Shown piece by piece: positions 54,727-64,000 of a stretch of 64,000 bases of DNA. The stretch spans positions 302,230 through 366,229 of the forward strand of contig JANQSD010000011.1 of the NCBI GenBank assembly GCA_028284225.1, in the 5' to 3' direction. The notes beneath the pieces were generated by a model that was not told the DNA's origin, made no database searches, and was given only the letters and a program-made list of their open reading frames with translations. Position 1 is the first letter of the stretch; every line of letters starts with the position of its first letter. This stretch comes from Arenicellales bacterium. Its GTDB lineage: Bacteria > Pseudomonadota > Gammaproteobacteria > Arenicellales > JAHEKD01. The translations under genes were made by a program, and so were the position numbers.

Positions 54727-54879
54727 ATGTTGGAACTTTTGCAAGACCTTTGGGGCTATATGCGTGAACGAAAAAAATACTGGCTGGCACCGATTATTAT
54801 CATGCTTTTACTATTGGGGATGTTAATAGTTTTGACCCAGGGTTCCACACTGGCGCCATTTATTTATACTCTATTCTAA
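54727..54879 (+). CDS. SxtK-like (DUF5989) small membrane protein
   Basis: A 50-residue ORF that starts at the base after the SxtJ stop: MLELLQDLWGYMRERKKYWL, then a single hydrophobic helix and a short tail SPF-like end (STLAPFIYTLF). It matches the compact SxtK/DUF5989 layout: amphipathic L-W-x-x-M-x-x-R-K-K-x-W-L lead, one helix, and a G-S-x-x-A-P-F-I-Y-T-x-F end. It is part of the carbamoyltransferase module. Role unknown. Confidence 0.85.
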   Translation: MLELLQDLWGYMRERKKYWLAPIIIMLLLLGMLIVLTQGSTLAPFIYTLF

Positions 54880-54924
54880 AAATTAGTAGGTGATGCCATA
54901 GGATCTCAACAGAGTCCAGACAAG

Positions 54925-56100
54925 TTGAAACTTTCAATCAACCAAAAGCGAGCCTTTATGGTTGTTATTGTATTGTTAGTACCAATGTTTATCGCTGAGG
55001 TTGTTTTGCGTATGACTCAGTACGGCAGTATGGCGTTTTGGCAACCTGATCCGGTTTATGGTAAAGCACTGATTGCCGGTGGTGAAGCTTGGTATACCAA
55101 TGAAGGTAAGGCTTTTGTCAGGATAAATGATAAAGGCTTTCATGATCAAAATCACCAGATCAGTAAACCTGATGATGTATTTCGTATTGCTGTGTTGGGT
55201 GATTCCTTTGTTGAGGCTGTGCAATTGCCATACACTAAATCGTTTTGGTATCTATTATCCCGGAAATTACAAAACTGCTCTGGATTGTCCGGCAAATCGG
55301 TTGAGACCATGGGGTTTGGTGTGTCTAATTACGGCACGGGCCACCAATTATTAATGTTGCGTAATGAGGTGCTGCAATATCAACCTGATCAAGTCGTACT
55401 CGGTTTTTTTCAGGGTAACGATATTATTGATAATTCATCATTTTATTATTCCGGACCGTCTCCGTTGTTTTCAATAAAAAATAATGAGCTGGTTGTCGAT
55501 AATAGCTTTGCTGAAGAACCTGGATTTAAGAAAAGACTTTGGCTTTCCAGGCTGGGTTATTACCGTTTAATATTGGAATTCAGAGTATTGGAGTTGATTA
55601 GGAACTCGATAAAGCTGATTCCCGGCTACTTTAAAACACGTCAACCTGCACAAATCAGGCGCGCAGATGATGGTTTGATTGAGCCCAAGCGTGAACAAAA
55701 ACATGAGCAGGAATTTGAAAAAGCACAGGCGCTGACAAAAAAGCTGATCAAGCAATTTGCTCATGAAGTTAAACAGGCTAATGCTGGTTTTACCTTGCTC
55801 AGTATTCCGCATTCCAGTTTATTGCTTCCGGATAGAGATGAAACATCCAATCCAAGGTTCTTGTCCAGGCTAGAAAATTCGCAGCAAATAGATAAAACGT
55901 TTTCGGAATTTGCCCAGCAGCAAAACATTTCTACTGTGAACTTAAGTCAAGAGTTAAAACCTTATTCGGAAGACACGGATCACTATCTTTACGGTTTTGA
56001 AAATAGTCGACTTGGTTTTGGCCATTTCAGCGAATATGGGCACGAAAGAATAGCCCAGGTTTTAGCCGAGCGTCTTTGCAAGAGACTTAAAAGCTTCTAG
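54925..56100 (+). CDS. Membrane-anchored SGNH/GDSL hydrolase family protein
   Basis: A 391-residue protein with an N-terminal signal anchor (FMVVIVLLVPMFIAEVVL, residues 11-28). The SGNH block I is RIAVLGDSFVEAVQLP (near 90), block III is VVLGFFQGNDIIDNS (near 160), and the C-terminal catalytic region is FGHFSEYGHERIAQVLAE. It is probably an esterase or O-acyl transfer partner acting outside the membrane on the carbamoylated glycan. The only near starts are TTG at 54925 and ATG at 54958; neither has a strong ribosome site. The TAG stop lies in the end repeat of the adjacent element. Confidence 0.8.
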   Translation: MKLSINQKRAFMVVIVLLVPMFIAEVVLRMTQYGSMAFWQPDPVYGKALIAGGEAWYTNEGKAFVRINDKGFHDQNHQISKPDDVFRIAVLGDSFVEAVQLPYTKSFWYLLSRKLQNCSGLSGKSVETMGFGVSNYGTGHQLLMLRNEVLQYQPDQVVLGFFQGNDIIDNSSFYYSGPSPLFSIKNNELVVDNSFAEEPGFKKRLWLSRLGYYRLILEFRVLELIRNSIKLIPGYFKTRQPAQIRRADDGLIEPKREQKHEQEFEKAQALTKKLIKQFAHEVKQANAGFTLLSIPHSSLLLPDRDETSNPRFLSRLENSQQIDKTFSEFAQQQNISTVNLSQELKPYSEDTDHYLYGFENSRLGFGHFSEYGHERIAQVLAERLCKRLKSF

Positions 56101-56241
56101 AGCCTATCTCAAAATAGTCGAGCGACGTTCAGACAAGGCAAAAGTGAGCGAAAAATCGCAGTTTACTTAGCGTAAATGAGTATTTTAAGCGAGCGTTTAA
56201 CGACGTATTAACAAACGCAGGCATTTTGAGATAGGTTCTAG
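56097..56241. mobile_element. MITE-like element with 19-bp terminal inverted repeats
   Basis: A 145-bp element. CTAGAGCCTATCTCAAAAT (56097-56115) and ATTTTGAGATAGGTTCTAG (56223-56241) are inverted copies with one mismatch. Borders read CTAG, containing TA. The core 56133-56203 resembles, in inverse orientation, 26145-26213 of the purF-metZ element. It lies between convergent genes and both of their TAG stops are in its ends. Confidence 0.85.
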
Positions 56242-57650
56242 TGATCTTGATAAAAGCCACACAATTTAACGGTCAGCAAGCCTTGTTTTGACAAATCGGT
56301 TTCTATTTTAAGCCCAAGCAAGTCAGCATAGGATTTGACTAAGGCCAGTCCTAGCCCCGAGCCGCTTCTGAGATTGCTGGAGTGATCTTTTTGCCACATG
56401 CGCTCAAACATTTTATCCAGATCTTCCGGGACTAATTCCTGGGCATGATTAGTAATGCAAATACATAAAATATCGTTTTCGGTCTTGCAAAAAGTCGTAA
56501 TTTCGCTGCCTTCGACACTGTAATTGATCGCATTTGAGATCAGATTGTTAAAAATAATATCCAATTCAGCAGAGCTTGAAATGATTTTGAATTCTTCATC
56601 AATATTATTAGCGTGACTGATTGATCTGCGAGCAGCCATATCTTTATGTCGAAGCCAGCAGGTGTCCATTTTACTGGCAAGTTTAATAACCTGCGGCTCC
56701 AAAATAATATTGCCTTTCTCGCAACGAGCCAGTGCCATCAAATTTGAGACGGTTACCTGCATTTGCATGGTAGAGTCGAGAATATCCTGATAAGGGCTCC
56801 AGCCATGTGAATCTTTTATCGCCGATTCAGCTAAATGTCGCATTTCGGAAATCGGTGTGCGTAACTCATGTGCAATCTCCGAAGTAAATCTTTTTTCACG
56901 TTCGAAGCTGTCTTGTAGTCGTTCCAGCATGCGATTGAACTGATCGACAGTATCCTCGAGTTCTTTCGGGGTGTTGGGTAATTCCAGTCGTTCGGATAAA
57001 TTATCGATGGCTAATACCGACATTTTTCGTTGCAAATTTTTAAGCGGCTTTAGCCCCTTGGTCACCATCTGCCAGATGGTCAAGGCGGCAATGATGGTAA
57101 ATAGAATTACAATGGCAGTAAAAATTAATAAAAAGTCCCTGATGGTTTTATCCAGTGACTCTCTCTCTTTAGCTATTGCCAGAGTAATCACGGGTAAACG
57201 ATCAATTAATGACTCGTTGGTATCAGCCTCGTCATCGATAATCGGGAAAAAACTGACCCGGACCATACGTCCATCACGCCCATCAGGCAGGGTAATGTCT
57301 TTGAAATTTTCTTTGGTTGAGATGAAGTCGCTCACTGGTAAATCGGTTTCTTGTGTCAGTGAGTTTAACGATTCAGATTTATCCAGTGTTTTATTGTTGT
57401 TCAACCATAACTGGAAATACTCAGATTCAGTACCTTGGCTAAATTCAGGCATGAATTCCTCTGAAAAATCAAATGCAATACCGTTTTCATTAGCCTGAAC
57501 CAGGGAAATTAGCACCCGTGATTTAGCGCTTAAATTTTGATCAAATTCCTTGTTTAACCACTTAATTAAATAAAAAGTACCACCTAGACCGATAGTTAGA
57601 AACAAAGCCAGAAAACCAAGTAAAGTGGTTACAATGATCCTTTTTTTCAT
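56238..57650 (-). CDS. Sensor histidine kinase, orphan
   Basis: A 470-residue membrane kinase. First helix IIVTTLLGFLALFLTIGLGGTFYL, a periplasmic sensor segment of about 130 residues, second helix IRDFLLIFTAIVILFTIIAALTIW, HAMP, HisKA with EIAHELRTPISEMRHLAE (phospho-His), and HATPase with LIFNNLISNAINYS-type N-box and SGSGLGLALVKSYADLLGL G-boxes. The start is placed at the ATG before KKRIIV; an in-frame start at 57713 adds 21 residues. No response-regulator gene is on either side. Its stop codon derives from the neighbouring repeat element. Confidence 0.88.
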   Translation of the reverse strand: MKKRIIVTTLLGFLALFLTIGLGGTFYLIKWLNKEFDQNLSAKSRVLISLVQANENGIAFDFSEEFMPEFSQGTESEYFQLWLNNNKTLDKSESLNSLTQETDLPVSDFISTKENFKDITLPDGRDGRMVRVSFFPIIDDEADTNESLIDRLPVITLAIAKERESLDKTIRDFLLIFTAIVILFTIIAALTIWQMVTKGLKPLKNLQRKMSVLAIDNLSERLELPNTPKELEDTVDQFNRMLERLQDSFEREKRFTSEIAHELRTPISEMRHLAESAIKDSHGWSPYQDILDSTMQMQVTVSNLMALARCEKGNIILEPQVIKLASKMDTCWLRHKDMAARRSISHANNIDEEFKIISSSAELDIIFNNLISNAINYSVEGSEITTFCKTENDILCICITNHAQELVPEDLDKMFERMWQKDHSSNLRSGSGLGLALVKSYADLLGLKIETDLSKQGLLTVKLCGFYQDH

Positions 57651-57794
57651 GGAAAACGCTTTACTGGCGCTTTGCCTTTTCAACTCATCATTGTAAGTAT
57701 TAAATTTGGTCAACGATTTATCCTGAACGTATCATCTCATTGCCCGCTATTCTATTGTATCTAGGTTTAGAAGTCGTAATAAATTATAGCGTAG

Positions 57795-59114
57795 TTAGTT
57801 TTCAGTCTTTGCCGCAAATGCACCATCAGCCAATTGTATATTAAGCTGTTGATCGGCCTTGACATCTTTGAGTTTACGCAGGATTTGATGATTATCAGTA
57901 TCGCTCACAATTGCGTAGCCACGATCTAATGTGGATTGCGGGCTTAACGTGACCAGTTTACCGGTAATGACCTGTAAGTGCTCACTGTGATACTTAAAAC
58001 TTAAACGGGTGGACTTAATCAGCTGTAGCTTGAGAAGCCTGATTTTTTCCTCCGCCTGTGACAATTTCTTTTCAGGTGAATGCGTTTGTATAAGACGATT
58101 AATGTGATTCAAAACTTGTAATTGTCGACTCAACGTTGTCCGGATATTGATTTGAAGCCTTTCTGATAATTGGCTATTTGATTGCTGCCACGATTTAAGC
58201 TTCGCAGCAGGATCAACCAGACGGCGGGTTAATATATCAACATGCTGTATTTGGCGATTTAATATCGAACTTATCAGCGTAAACAACCGTTTTTCGCTCT
58301 GCTTAAACTGTGCAAGGAGTTGTGACATGTCTGGTGTTGCCAATTCAGCAGCGGCTGTGGGAGTCGGCGCACGAACATCAGCCACAAAATCTGAAATAGT
58401 GAAGTCAACGTCGTGCCCCACGGCTGAGATCACCGGGGTTTGGCAGGTGAAAATCGTTCTCGCCAGGTTTTCCTGGTTAAATGCCCAGAGATCTTCAATT
58501 GAGCCTCCGCCACGACCCACGATTAACACATCACAGAGCTTGCTCTGATCGGCCTTGATTATGGCAGCAGAAATTTCCTTGGCGGCTTGCTCGCCTTGAA
58601 CCTGGACCGGGTAAAGTAAAATTTTTGCCAGTGGATAGCGCCTCTCACAAGTCGTAGTGATATCTTTGATCACCGCACCGGATGCTGATGTAATGACACC
58701 AATGGTTTTCGGGAAATCAGGCAAAGGCTTTTTATGCTCGTTGTCGAACAAACCTTCGGCACTAAGCTTTTGCTTGAGTTTTTCGAAAGCGATTTGAAGA
58801 TTGCCAAGCCCTGCCTCTTCCAAATGGCTAATAATCAACTGAAAATCCCCTCGATTTTCATAAAGGCTCACCTGGGCTCTAACCCGAACTTGCATACCGT
58901 CCTTAGGTGTACATGTCAGATTACGACTGCGATTACGAAATAGGGCGCATCGAATTTGTGATTTATCATCTTTGAGCGAAAAATATAAGTGCCCGGAGGC
59001 AGGCTTGGCCAGATTGGAAATCTCGCCTTCCACCCATATGCTCGGATAGCTGGCCTCCAGCAGTTGACGAACTTCCAGGGTCAGGTCACTGACTTGATAT
59101 ATATTTTGCATCAA
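57795..59114 (-). CDS. xseA: Exodeoxyribonuclease VII large subunit
   Basis: A 439-residue XseA. The N-terminal OB fold (SIWVEGEISNLAKPASGHLYFSLKDDKSQIRCALF) binds single-stranded DNA. The catalytic region has VITSASGAVIKDI and the D-V-x-x-V-G-R-G-G-G-S-x-E-D-L-W motif (CDVLIVGRGGGSIEDLWAFN), followed by VGHDVDFTISDFVAD. A long coiled-coil C-terminus follows. The second codon ATG at 59111 is an alternative start. Divergent from guaB, with about 60 bases between. Confidence 0.95.
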   Translation of the reverse strand: MMQNIYQVSDLTLEVRQLLEASYPSIWVEGEISNLAKPASGHLYFSLKDDKSQIRCALFRNRSRNLTCTPKDGMQVRVRAQVSLYENRGDFQLIISHLEEAGLGNLQIAFEKLKQKLSAEGLFDNEHKKPLPDFPKTIGVITSASGAVIKDITTTCERRYPLAKILLYPVQVQGEQAAKEISAAIIKADQSKLCDVLIVGRGGGSIEDLWAFNQENLARTIFTCQTPVISAVGHDVDFTISDFVADVRAPTPTAAAELATPDMSQLLAQFKQSEKRLFTLISSILNRQIQHVDILTRRLVDPAAKLKSWQQSNSQLSERLQINIRTTLSRQLQVLNHINRLIQTHSPEKKLSQAEEKIRLLKLQLIKSTRLSFKYHSEHLQVITGKLVTLSPQSTLDRGYAIVSDTDNHQILRKLKDVKADQQLNIQLADGAFAAKTEN

Positions 59115-59165
59115 AAGATGTTACCAAAATTAAGTGAGTATCTTTTGTTTATTCTACCTTGTCTG

Positions 59166-59171
59166 TATAAT
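59166..59171 (+). promoter_or_regulatory. -10 box of guaB, very close to the ATG
   Basis: A perfect TATAAT ends at 59171 and the ATG is at 59178. A TTTTGT/TTGTTT at 59143-59150 can serve as -35. The start site would fall at or beside the ATG, and no Shine-Dalgarno is present. Confidence 0.55.
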
Positions 59172-59177
59172 TAGTAG

Positions 59178-60635
<1,458 letters not shown>

Positions 60636-60651
60636 AATCAGTCATCAAATC

Positions 60652-62211
60652 ATGTCTTTAGTTTCTGACAAGCTGCTGGTACTGGATTATGGTTCCCAGT
60701 ACACACAATTAATAGCACGTAATCTAAGAGAAATCGGCGTTTATAGCGAAATTTATGCCTGGGATGCCGACCCGGAATCCATAGTGAGCTTTAACCCCAA
60801 AGGCATTGTTCTATCGGGTGGACCTGAGACTGTTACAGGGCAAGAGGCGCCATTCATTCCGCCCATTGTTTTCGATCTCAATATACCCGTACTAGGCATT
60901 TGTTACGGCATGCAGGCATTGGCGCATTACTTTGGCGGCAAAGTAGCTACCAGCGATAAACGTGAATACGGTCATGCCAGGGTTGCATTTGATAAACATA
61001 ATGAACTGACTGACGGGCTGCTTTCGCAAAGTGACGTAACCTTGGACGTTTGGATGAGTCACAGCGACAAAGTGACTGAGCTACCCGACAGTTTTCACAA
61101 ATTGGCCTCTACATCAAATGCTGAAAATGTAGTGATTGGTCACAATAGCCGACCCATTTTCGGTTTGCAGTTCCATCCGGAAGTTACCCATACACAGCAA
61201 GGTCAGGCTTTAATTCGACGTTTTGCTGTCGATATCTGCGGCTGCAGGACACAGTGGAATGCCGGCAATATTATCGAAAACGAAATTAACAAGATTAAGC
61301 AACAAGTCAAATCGGATCAGGTTATTTTAGGGCTTTCAGGCGGCGTGGATTCTGCCGTGGCTGCGGCGTTGTTGCACAAAGCCATTGGTGATCAGTTGAC
61401 TTGTATTTTTGTTGATCATGGTCTTTTACGTCTAAACGAAGGCGATGATGTGATGGCGGTGTTCAATCAAAAGCTTGGCGTTAAAGTAAAAAGGGTGAAT
61501 GCACAGGAGCAGTTTTACCAACAATTGGCAGGAGTTAGCGACCCTGAAGAAAAGCGTAAAATAATTGGCCGTGAGTTTATTAAAGTATTCGAGGATCAAG
61601 CAGGCCAACTCAAGGATGCCAAGTGGCTGGCCCAGGGGACTATTTACCCGGACGTGATTGAATCAGCCGGAGCCAAGACCGGAAAAGCAAAGGTCATTAA
61701 ATCTCATCATAATGTCGGCGGTCTGCCTGACGATATGGATCTTGATTTGATTGAGCCGTTAAGAATGTTGTTCAAGGATGAAGTGCGCAAGATCGGTATG
61801 GAGCTGGGTTTGCCGCATGATATGGTGTATCGACACCCATTTCCAGGCCCCGGATTAGGGGTTCGCATTCTTGGTGAAGTTAAGCCCGAATACGTTGAAC
61901 CATTGCAAAAGGCCGATCATATTTTTATCACTGCATTAAGAGAACATGATCTATATGATCAGGTCAGTCAGGCATTTGCAGTGTTCTTACCGGTTAAATC
62001 GGTCGGGGTCGTGGGTGATAATCGTGCATATGAATACGTTATTGCACTAAGAGCAGTGGAAACGGTAGATTTCATGACCGCACATTGGGCTAGGTTACCA
62101 CATGAATTTTTGTCTGATGTTTCCCATAAAATCATTAACCAAGTCAGTGGAATCAGCCGTGTGGTCTATGATATTTCCGGTAAGCCACCGGCGACAATTG
62201 AGTGGGAATGA
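60652..62211 (+). CDS. guaA: GMP synthase (glutamine-hydrolysing)
   Basis: A 519-residue two-domain enzyme. The N-terminal glutaminase triad is Cys in [13 protein letters not shown], and His/Glu in [10 protein letters not shown]. The C-terminal ATP pyrophosphatase has the P-loop [19 protein letters not shown], and the dimerisation end [12 protein letters not shown] is exact for bacterial GuaA. It makes GMP from XMP and forms an operon with guaB. Confidence 0.97.
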   Translation: MSLVSDKLLVLDYGSQYTQLIARNLREIGVYSEIYAWDADPESIVSFNPKGIVLSGGPETVTGQEAPFIPPIVFDLNIPVLGICYGMQALAHYFGGKVATSDKREYGHARVAFDKHNELTDGLLSQSDVTLDVWMSHSDKVTELPDSFHKLASTSNAENVVIGHNSRPIFGLQFHPEVTHTQQGQALIRRFAVDICGCRTQWNAGNIIENEINKIKQQVKSDQVILGLSGGVDSAVAAALLHKAIGDQLTCIFVDHGLLRLNEGDDVMAVFNQKLGVKVKRVNAQEQFYQQLAGVSDPEEKRKIIGREFIKVFEDQAGQLKDAKWLAQGTIYPDVIESAGAKTGKAKVIKSHHNVGGLPDDMDLDLIEPLRMLFKDEVRKIGMELGLPHDMVYRHPFPGPGLGVRILGEVKPEYVEPLQKADHIFITALREHDLYDQVSQAFAVFLPVKSVGVVGDNRAYEYVIALRAVETVDFMTAHWARLPHEFLSDVSHKIINQVSGISRVVYDISGKPPATIEWE

Positions 62212-62290
62212 CATTTGGCGTATTCGTCATTGTGGAAAATACGGAGTGTTTGTCCGCAATCTCTAGCAGCGATTGCTAGCACCTGAATAT

Positions 62291-62767
62291 ATGGTTAATT
62301 TCTTAGACAGTGACATTTCCTGGATGCAGCATGCCCTAAAACTAGCAAAGCATGCGGCACGAATCGGTGAAGTTCCCATTGGTGCAGTATTAGTTAAAAG
62401 TAATGAGATTTTGAGCGAAGCATGGAATCAGCCGATCAATGACCATGATCCAACAGCACACGCCGAAATTTTAGCACTCAGGAAGGCCGCCTGTAGCGAG
62501 CAAAATTACCGCCTGCCGGATACAACCCTATATGTAACTCTGGAGCCTTGTTTAATGTGCTATGGGGCATTAGTTAACGCCAGAGTAGGGCGGCTGGTTT
62601 TTGGTGCCTCAGATCGACGCTTTAGTGTTATAAATCGAGTCAATAATTTAGATTTTAATCACAACATCGAAATCTGTGCAGGCGTATTGGAGCAGGAATG
62701 TTCCGAGTTACTCTCCAGTTTTTTTGAGAATAAACGTAAACTTGGCAAAACCGCTGTTGCTGAATAA
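62291..62767 (+). CDS. tadA: tRNA-specific adenosine deaminase
   Basis: A 158-residue zinc deaminase that converts A34 to inosine in tRNA-Arg. The zinc and proton-shuttle motif is PTAHAEILALRKAA (His and Glu) and the second motif is TLEPCLMCYGALVNARV (P-C-x-x-C). FGASDRRFSVI matches the TadA variant of FGA-x-D. The ATG at 62291 is chosen; a TTG at 62273 would add six residues. Downstream of guaA as in several relatives. Confidence 0.93.
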   Translation: MVNFLDSDISWMQHALKLAKHAARIGEVPIGAVLVKSNEILSEAWNQPINDHDPTAHAEILALRKAACSEQNYRLPDTTLYVTLEPCLMCYGALVNARVGRLVFGASDRRFSVINRVNNLDFNHNIEICAGVLEQECSELLSSFFENKRKLGKTAVAE

Positions 62768-62798
62768 CGTGATTTCTTATATTCTTAGCCACCCTTTC

Positions 62799-62889
62799 GG
62801 AGAGGTGCCAGAGTGGTTGAATGGGCTCGCCTGGAAAGCGTGTAAAGGTTAATAGCCTTTCGGGGGTTCGAATCCCCCTCTCTCCGCCA
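62799..62889 (+). tRNA. tRNA-Ser (anticodon GGA)
   Basis: A 91-nt class II tRNA with encoded CCA. Acceptor GGAGAGG pairs with CCTCTCC. The anticodon loop reads CTGGAAA with GGA as anticodon, decoding UCC and UCU. The long variable arm is TAAAGGTTAATAGCCTTT, and the T-loop is GTTCGAATC. A tyrosine recombinase gene starts 111 bases downstream, so its 3' end is a plausible integration site. Confidence 0.97.
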
Positions 62890-63000
62890 CATTTCTTATT
62901 CGAATGTCATCTTTGCCTCAGTTATTTTTGTACCAAATGAAACAATATAGTTAACAAATTCCTTATACACTTCCTGATTTTTTCAAATGGAGAATACTGG

Positions 63001-63897
63001 ATGTCATATAAGGTTTTGTTAGTTTCGTTTCTGGATCACTGTCTGGTTAAACAATTGTCACGCCATACGATTCGTGCATACAAAACAGATTTAACTGGCT
63101 ATATCAAATTTACCGAACCAAACGAACATGATATTGCTAAAAAGGAGAATCTGGCAAACTGGGTTTTATCATTACAAAAATCAAATTTGGCTGCAGCCAC
63201 AATAAGACGAAAAATTGCGTCACTAAAAGTCTTTTTTCTTTGGCTGGAAGAAAATGAGTATTTGGAACAAAATCCATTCCGTCTAAGCAGATTTTCAATC
63301 AAAGTTCCTAAGCGGCTTCCCACTTATTTGAATGCATTTGAAGCAAAGTTATTACTCGACCACATTTCTATAAATAATCTAAGTCTTAAATTTAGTGAGC
63401 TGACACTAAAGCTGAGTTTAGAGCTGATGTTTACAACCGGAATTAGAGTAGGTGAGCTTTGCTCGATTTTAACTACAGATATTAACTTTCATGCAGGCAC
63501 AATACGAATCAAGGGGAAGGGAGATCGTGAACGTCAAGTATTTATTACGGATCAAGTGATCGATGAACTTATTAAGTTTTATTTGATGAAGAGGGGAGAG
63601 CTTAATCCTGATTCATTAAATTTATTGGTAACAAAAAAAGGAACACCGGCAAATACCGGTTACATCAGACGTCATCTGCATCGATTGGCTAAAACAGTAG
63701 GAATTAAGAACAATACGACCCCCCACGTATTACGCCACACAGCTGCGACTCACTACTTAGAAGCAGGCGTTGATATCAGATACGTGCAAAAGCTACTCGG
63801 ACACAGCAGCATCTCAACCACAGAACGATACACACACGTCGCTAATTCATCCTTAAAAAACATCATATGTTCAGCAAACCCAAGGAGGCTTTTATGA
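63001..63897 (+). CDS. Tyrosine recombinase (phage integrase family)
   Basis: A 298-residue site-specific recombinase. The N-terminal SAM-like core-binding domain (about 4-88) has HTIRAYKTDLTGYIKF and TIRRKIASLKVFFLWLEE. The catalytic residues are Arg in FTTGIRVGEL, Lys in IRIKGKGDRERQV, His-x-x-Arg in HVLRHTAATHYLE, His in LLGHSSIS and the nucleophile Tyr in TTERYTHV. It is XerC/D-like in size, yet its position after tRNA-Ser suggests an element integrase rather than chromosomal XerC/D. A GGAG ribosome site precedes the ATG. AT-rich sequence begins at this gene. Confidence 0.9.
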   Translation: MSYKVLLVSFLDHCLVKQLSRHTIRAYKTDLTGYIKFTEPNEHDIAKKENLANWVLSLQKSNLAAATIRRKIASLKVFFLWLEENEYLEQNPFRLSRFSIKVPKRLPTYLNAFEAKLLLDHISINNLSLKFSELTLKLSLELMFTTGIRVGELCSILTTDINFHAGTIRIKGKGDRERQVFITDQVIDELIKFYLMKRGELNPDSLNLLVTKKGTPANTGYIRRHLHRLAKTVGIKNNTTPHVLRHTAATHYLEAGVDIRYVQKLLGHSSISTTERYTHVANSSLKNIICSANPRRLL

Positions 63898-63917
63898 ATA
63901 GATGATAACTAGGAATT

Positions 63918-64000
63918 ATGATGCTAATTTATCCTCGTGATCTTTTATTAGGTATAAAAACAGGGCTGACAAAACAAGCATTCGTAATGATGCCATTTTC
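63918..64000 (+). CDS. Start of an unidentified gene, cut by the window end
   Basis: Following an AGGAAT ribosome site, an ATG opens a frame that stays open for 27 codons to the window edge: MMLIYPRDLLLGIKTGLTKQ then AFVMMPF. The F-V-M-M-P-F string resembles the first strand of TIR-like or nucleotide-hydrolase-like domains that begin with F-V-x-M-P-F, some of which are defence effectors. That is too short to classify. It is 20 bases downstream of the integrase and probably belongs to the same element. Confidence 0.4.
   Translation, partial: MMLIYPRDLLLGIKTGLTKQAFVMMPF

Noticed and set aside
56971..57498. Plus-strand ORF of 175 codons inside the histidine kinase
   Set aside because: Shadow of the kinase gene; no recognisable motif or ribosome site.
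62799..64000. Search for a second copy of the tRNA-Ser 3' end as an attachment repeat
   Set aside because: None is visible between the tRNA and the window end; the other border would lie outside.

Overview
This 64 kb window is a chromosomal segment of a moderately AT-rich gammaproteobacterium. Genus cannot be fixed from sequence alone. The class call rests on familiar gene strings: accD-folC-dedD-cvpA-purF-metZ, ilvI-ilvH-ilvC-psd-pssA, mltD-(methyltransferase)-rnhA-dnaQ, xseA|guaB-guaA-tadA, lpxH, and a class I KARI. Coding density is high, with many 1-11 nt overlaps inside operons. There is no rRNA and no CRISPR. One tRNA-Ser lies near the right end.

Layout. 1-6.8 kb: tail of a class III adenylate/guanylate cyclase, a DUF533 protein, a HIT protein, an AcuI/YhdH-type reductase, a TfoX-N protein and the glycolate oxidase operon glcDEF. 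6.7-8.8 kb: trpBA on the minus strand. 9-13.5 kb: three loosely packed genes that look like envelope or glycan accessory functions (HxRRGD glycosyltransferase, GT-C-like membrane protein, 2OG-Fe(II) oxygenase). 13.7-20.1 kb: truA and a D-2-hydroxyacid dehydrogenase, facing an amidase and a TRAP transporter. 20.4-27.5 kb: trpF-accD-folC-dedD-cvpA-purF-metZ. 27.5-33.2 kb: a flippase-like membrane/beta-propeller fusion, a UbiA-family prenyltransferase, two small membrane proteins, a GST and a GNAT. 33.3-39.0 kb: an accessory block of homocysteine methyltransferase plus berberine-bridge-type oxidase, divergent from a GlxA-like AraC regulator, then MerR, a signal-less solute-binding protein and an SDR. 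39.2-45.8 kb: lipoprotein, lpxH, ilvIHC, psd, pssA, DUF2288. 45.9-52.5 kb: ModF-like ABC, uracil-DNA glycosylase, rimI, mltD, methyltransferase, rnhA, dnaQ. 52.5-56.1 kb: a carbamoyltransferase/SxtJ/SxtK-like/SGNH module. 56.2-64 kb: orphan histidine kinase, xseA, guaB-guaA, tadA, tRNA-Ser, and a tyrosine recombinase that probably opens an integrated element continuing past the window.

Most notable signals. Three short non-coding elements with terminal inverted repeats and TA at their ends are present. One (51113-51385) has landed between a methyltransferase gene and rnhA; it supplies the stop codon of the first and the Shine-Dalgarno and TTG start of the second. Another (56097-56241) supplies TAG stops to both convergent neighbours. 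The 37.2-39.0 kb stretch couples a MerR regulator, with a textbook 19-bp-spacer promoter, to a solute-binding domain that has no signal peptide, which suggests an intracellular sensing pair. A 9-9-9 bp palindrome lies between the AraC regulator and its divergent oxidase gene. trpF and guaB have -10 boxes so close to their ATGs that they may be leaderless.
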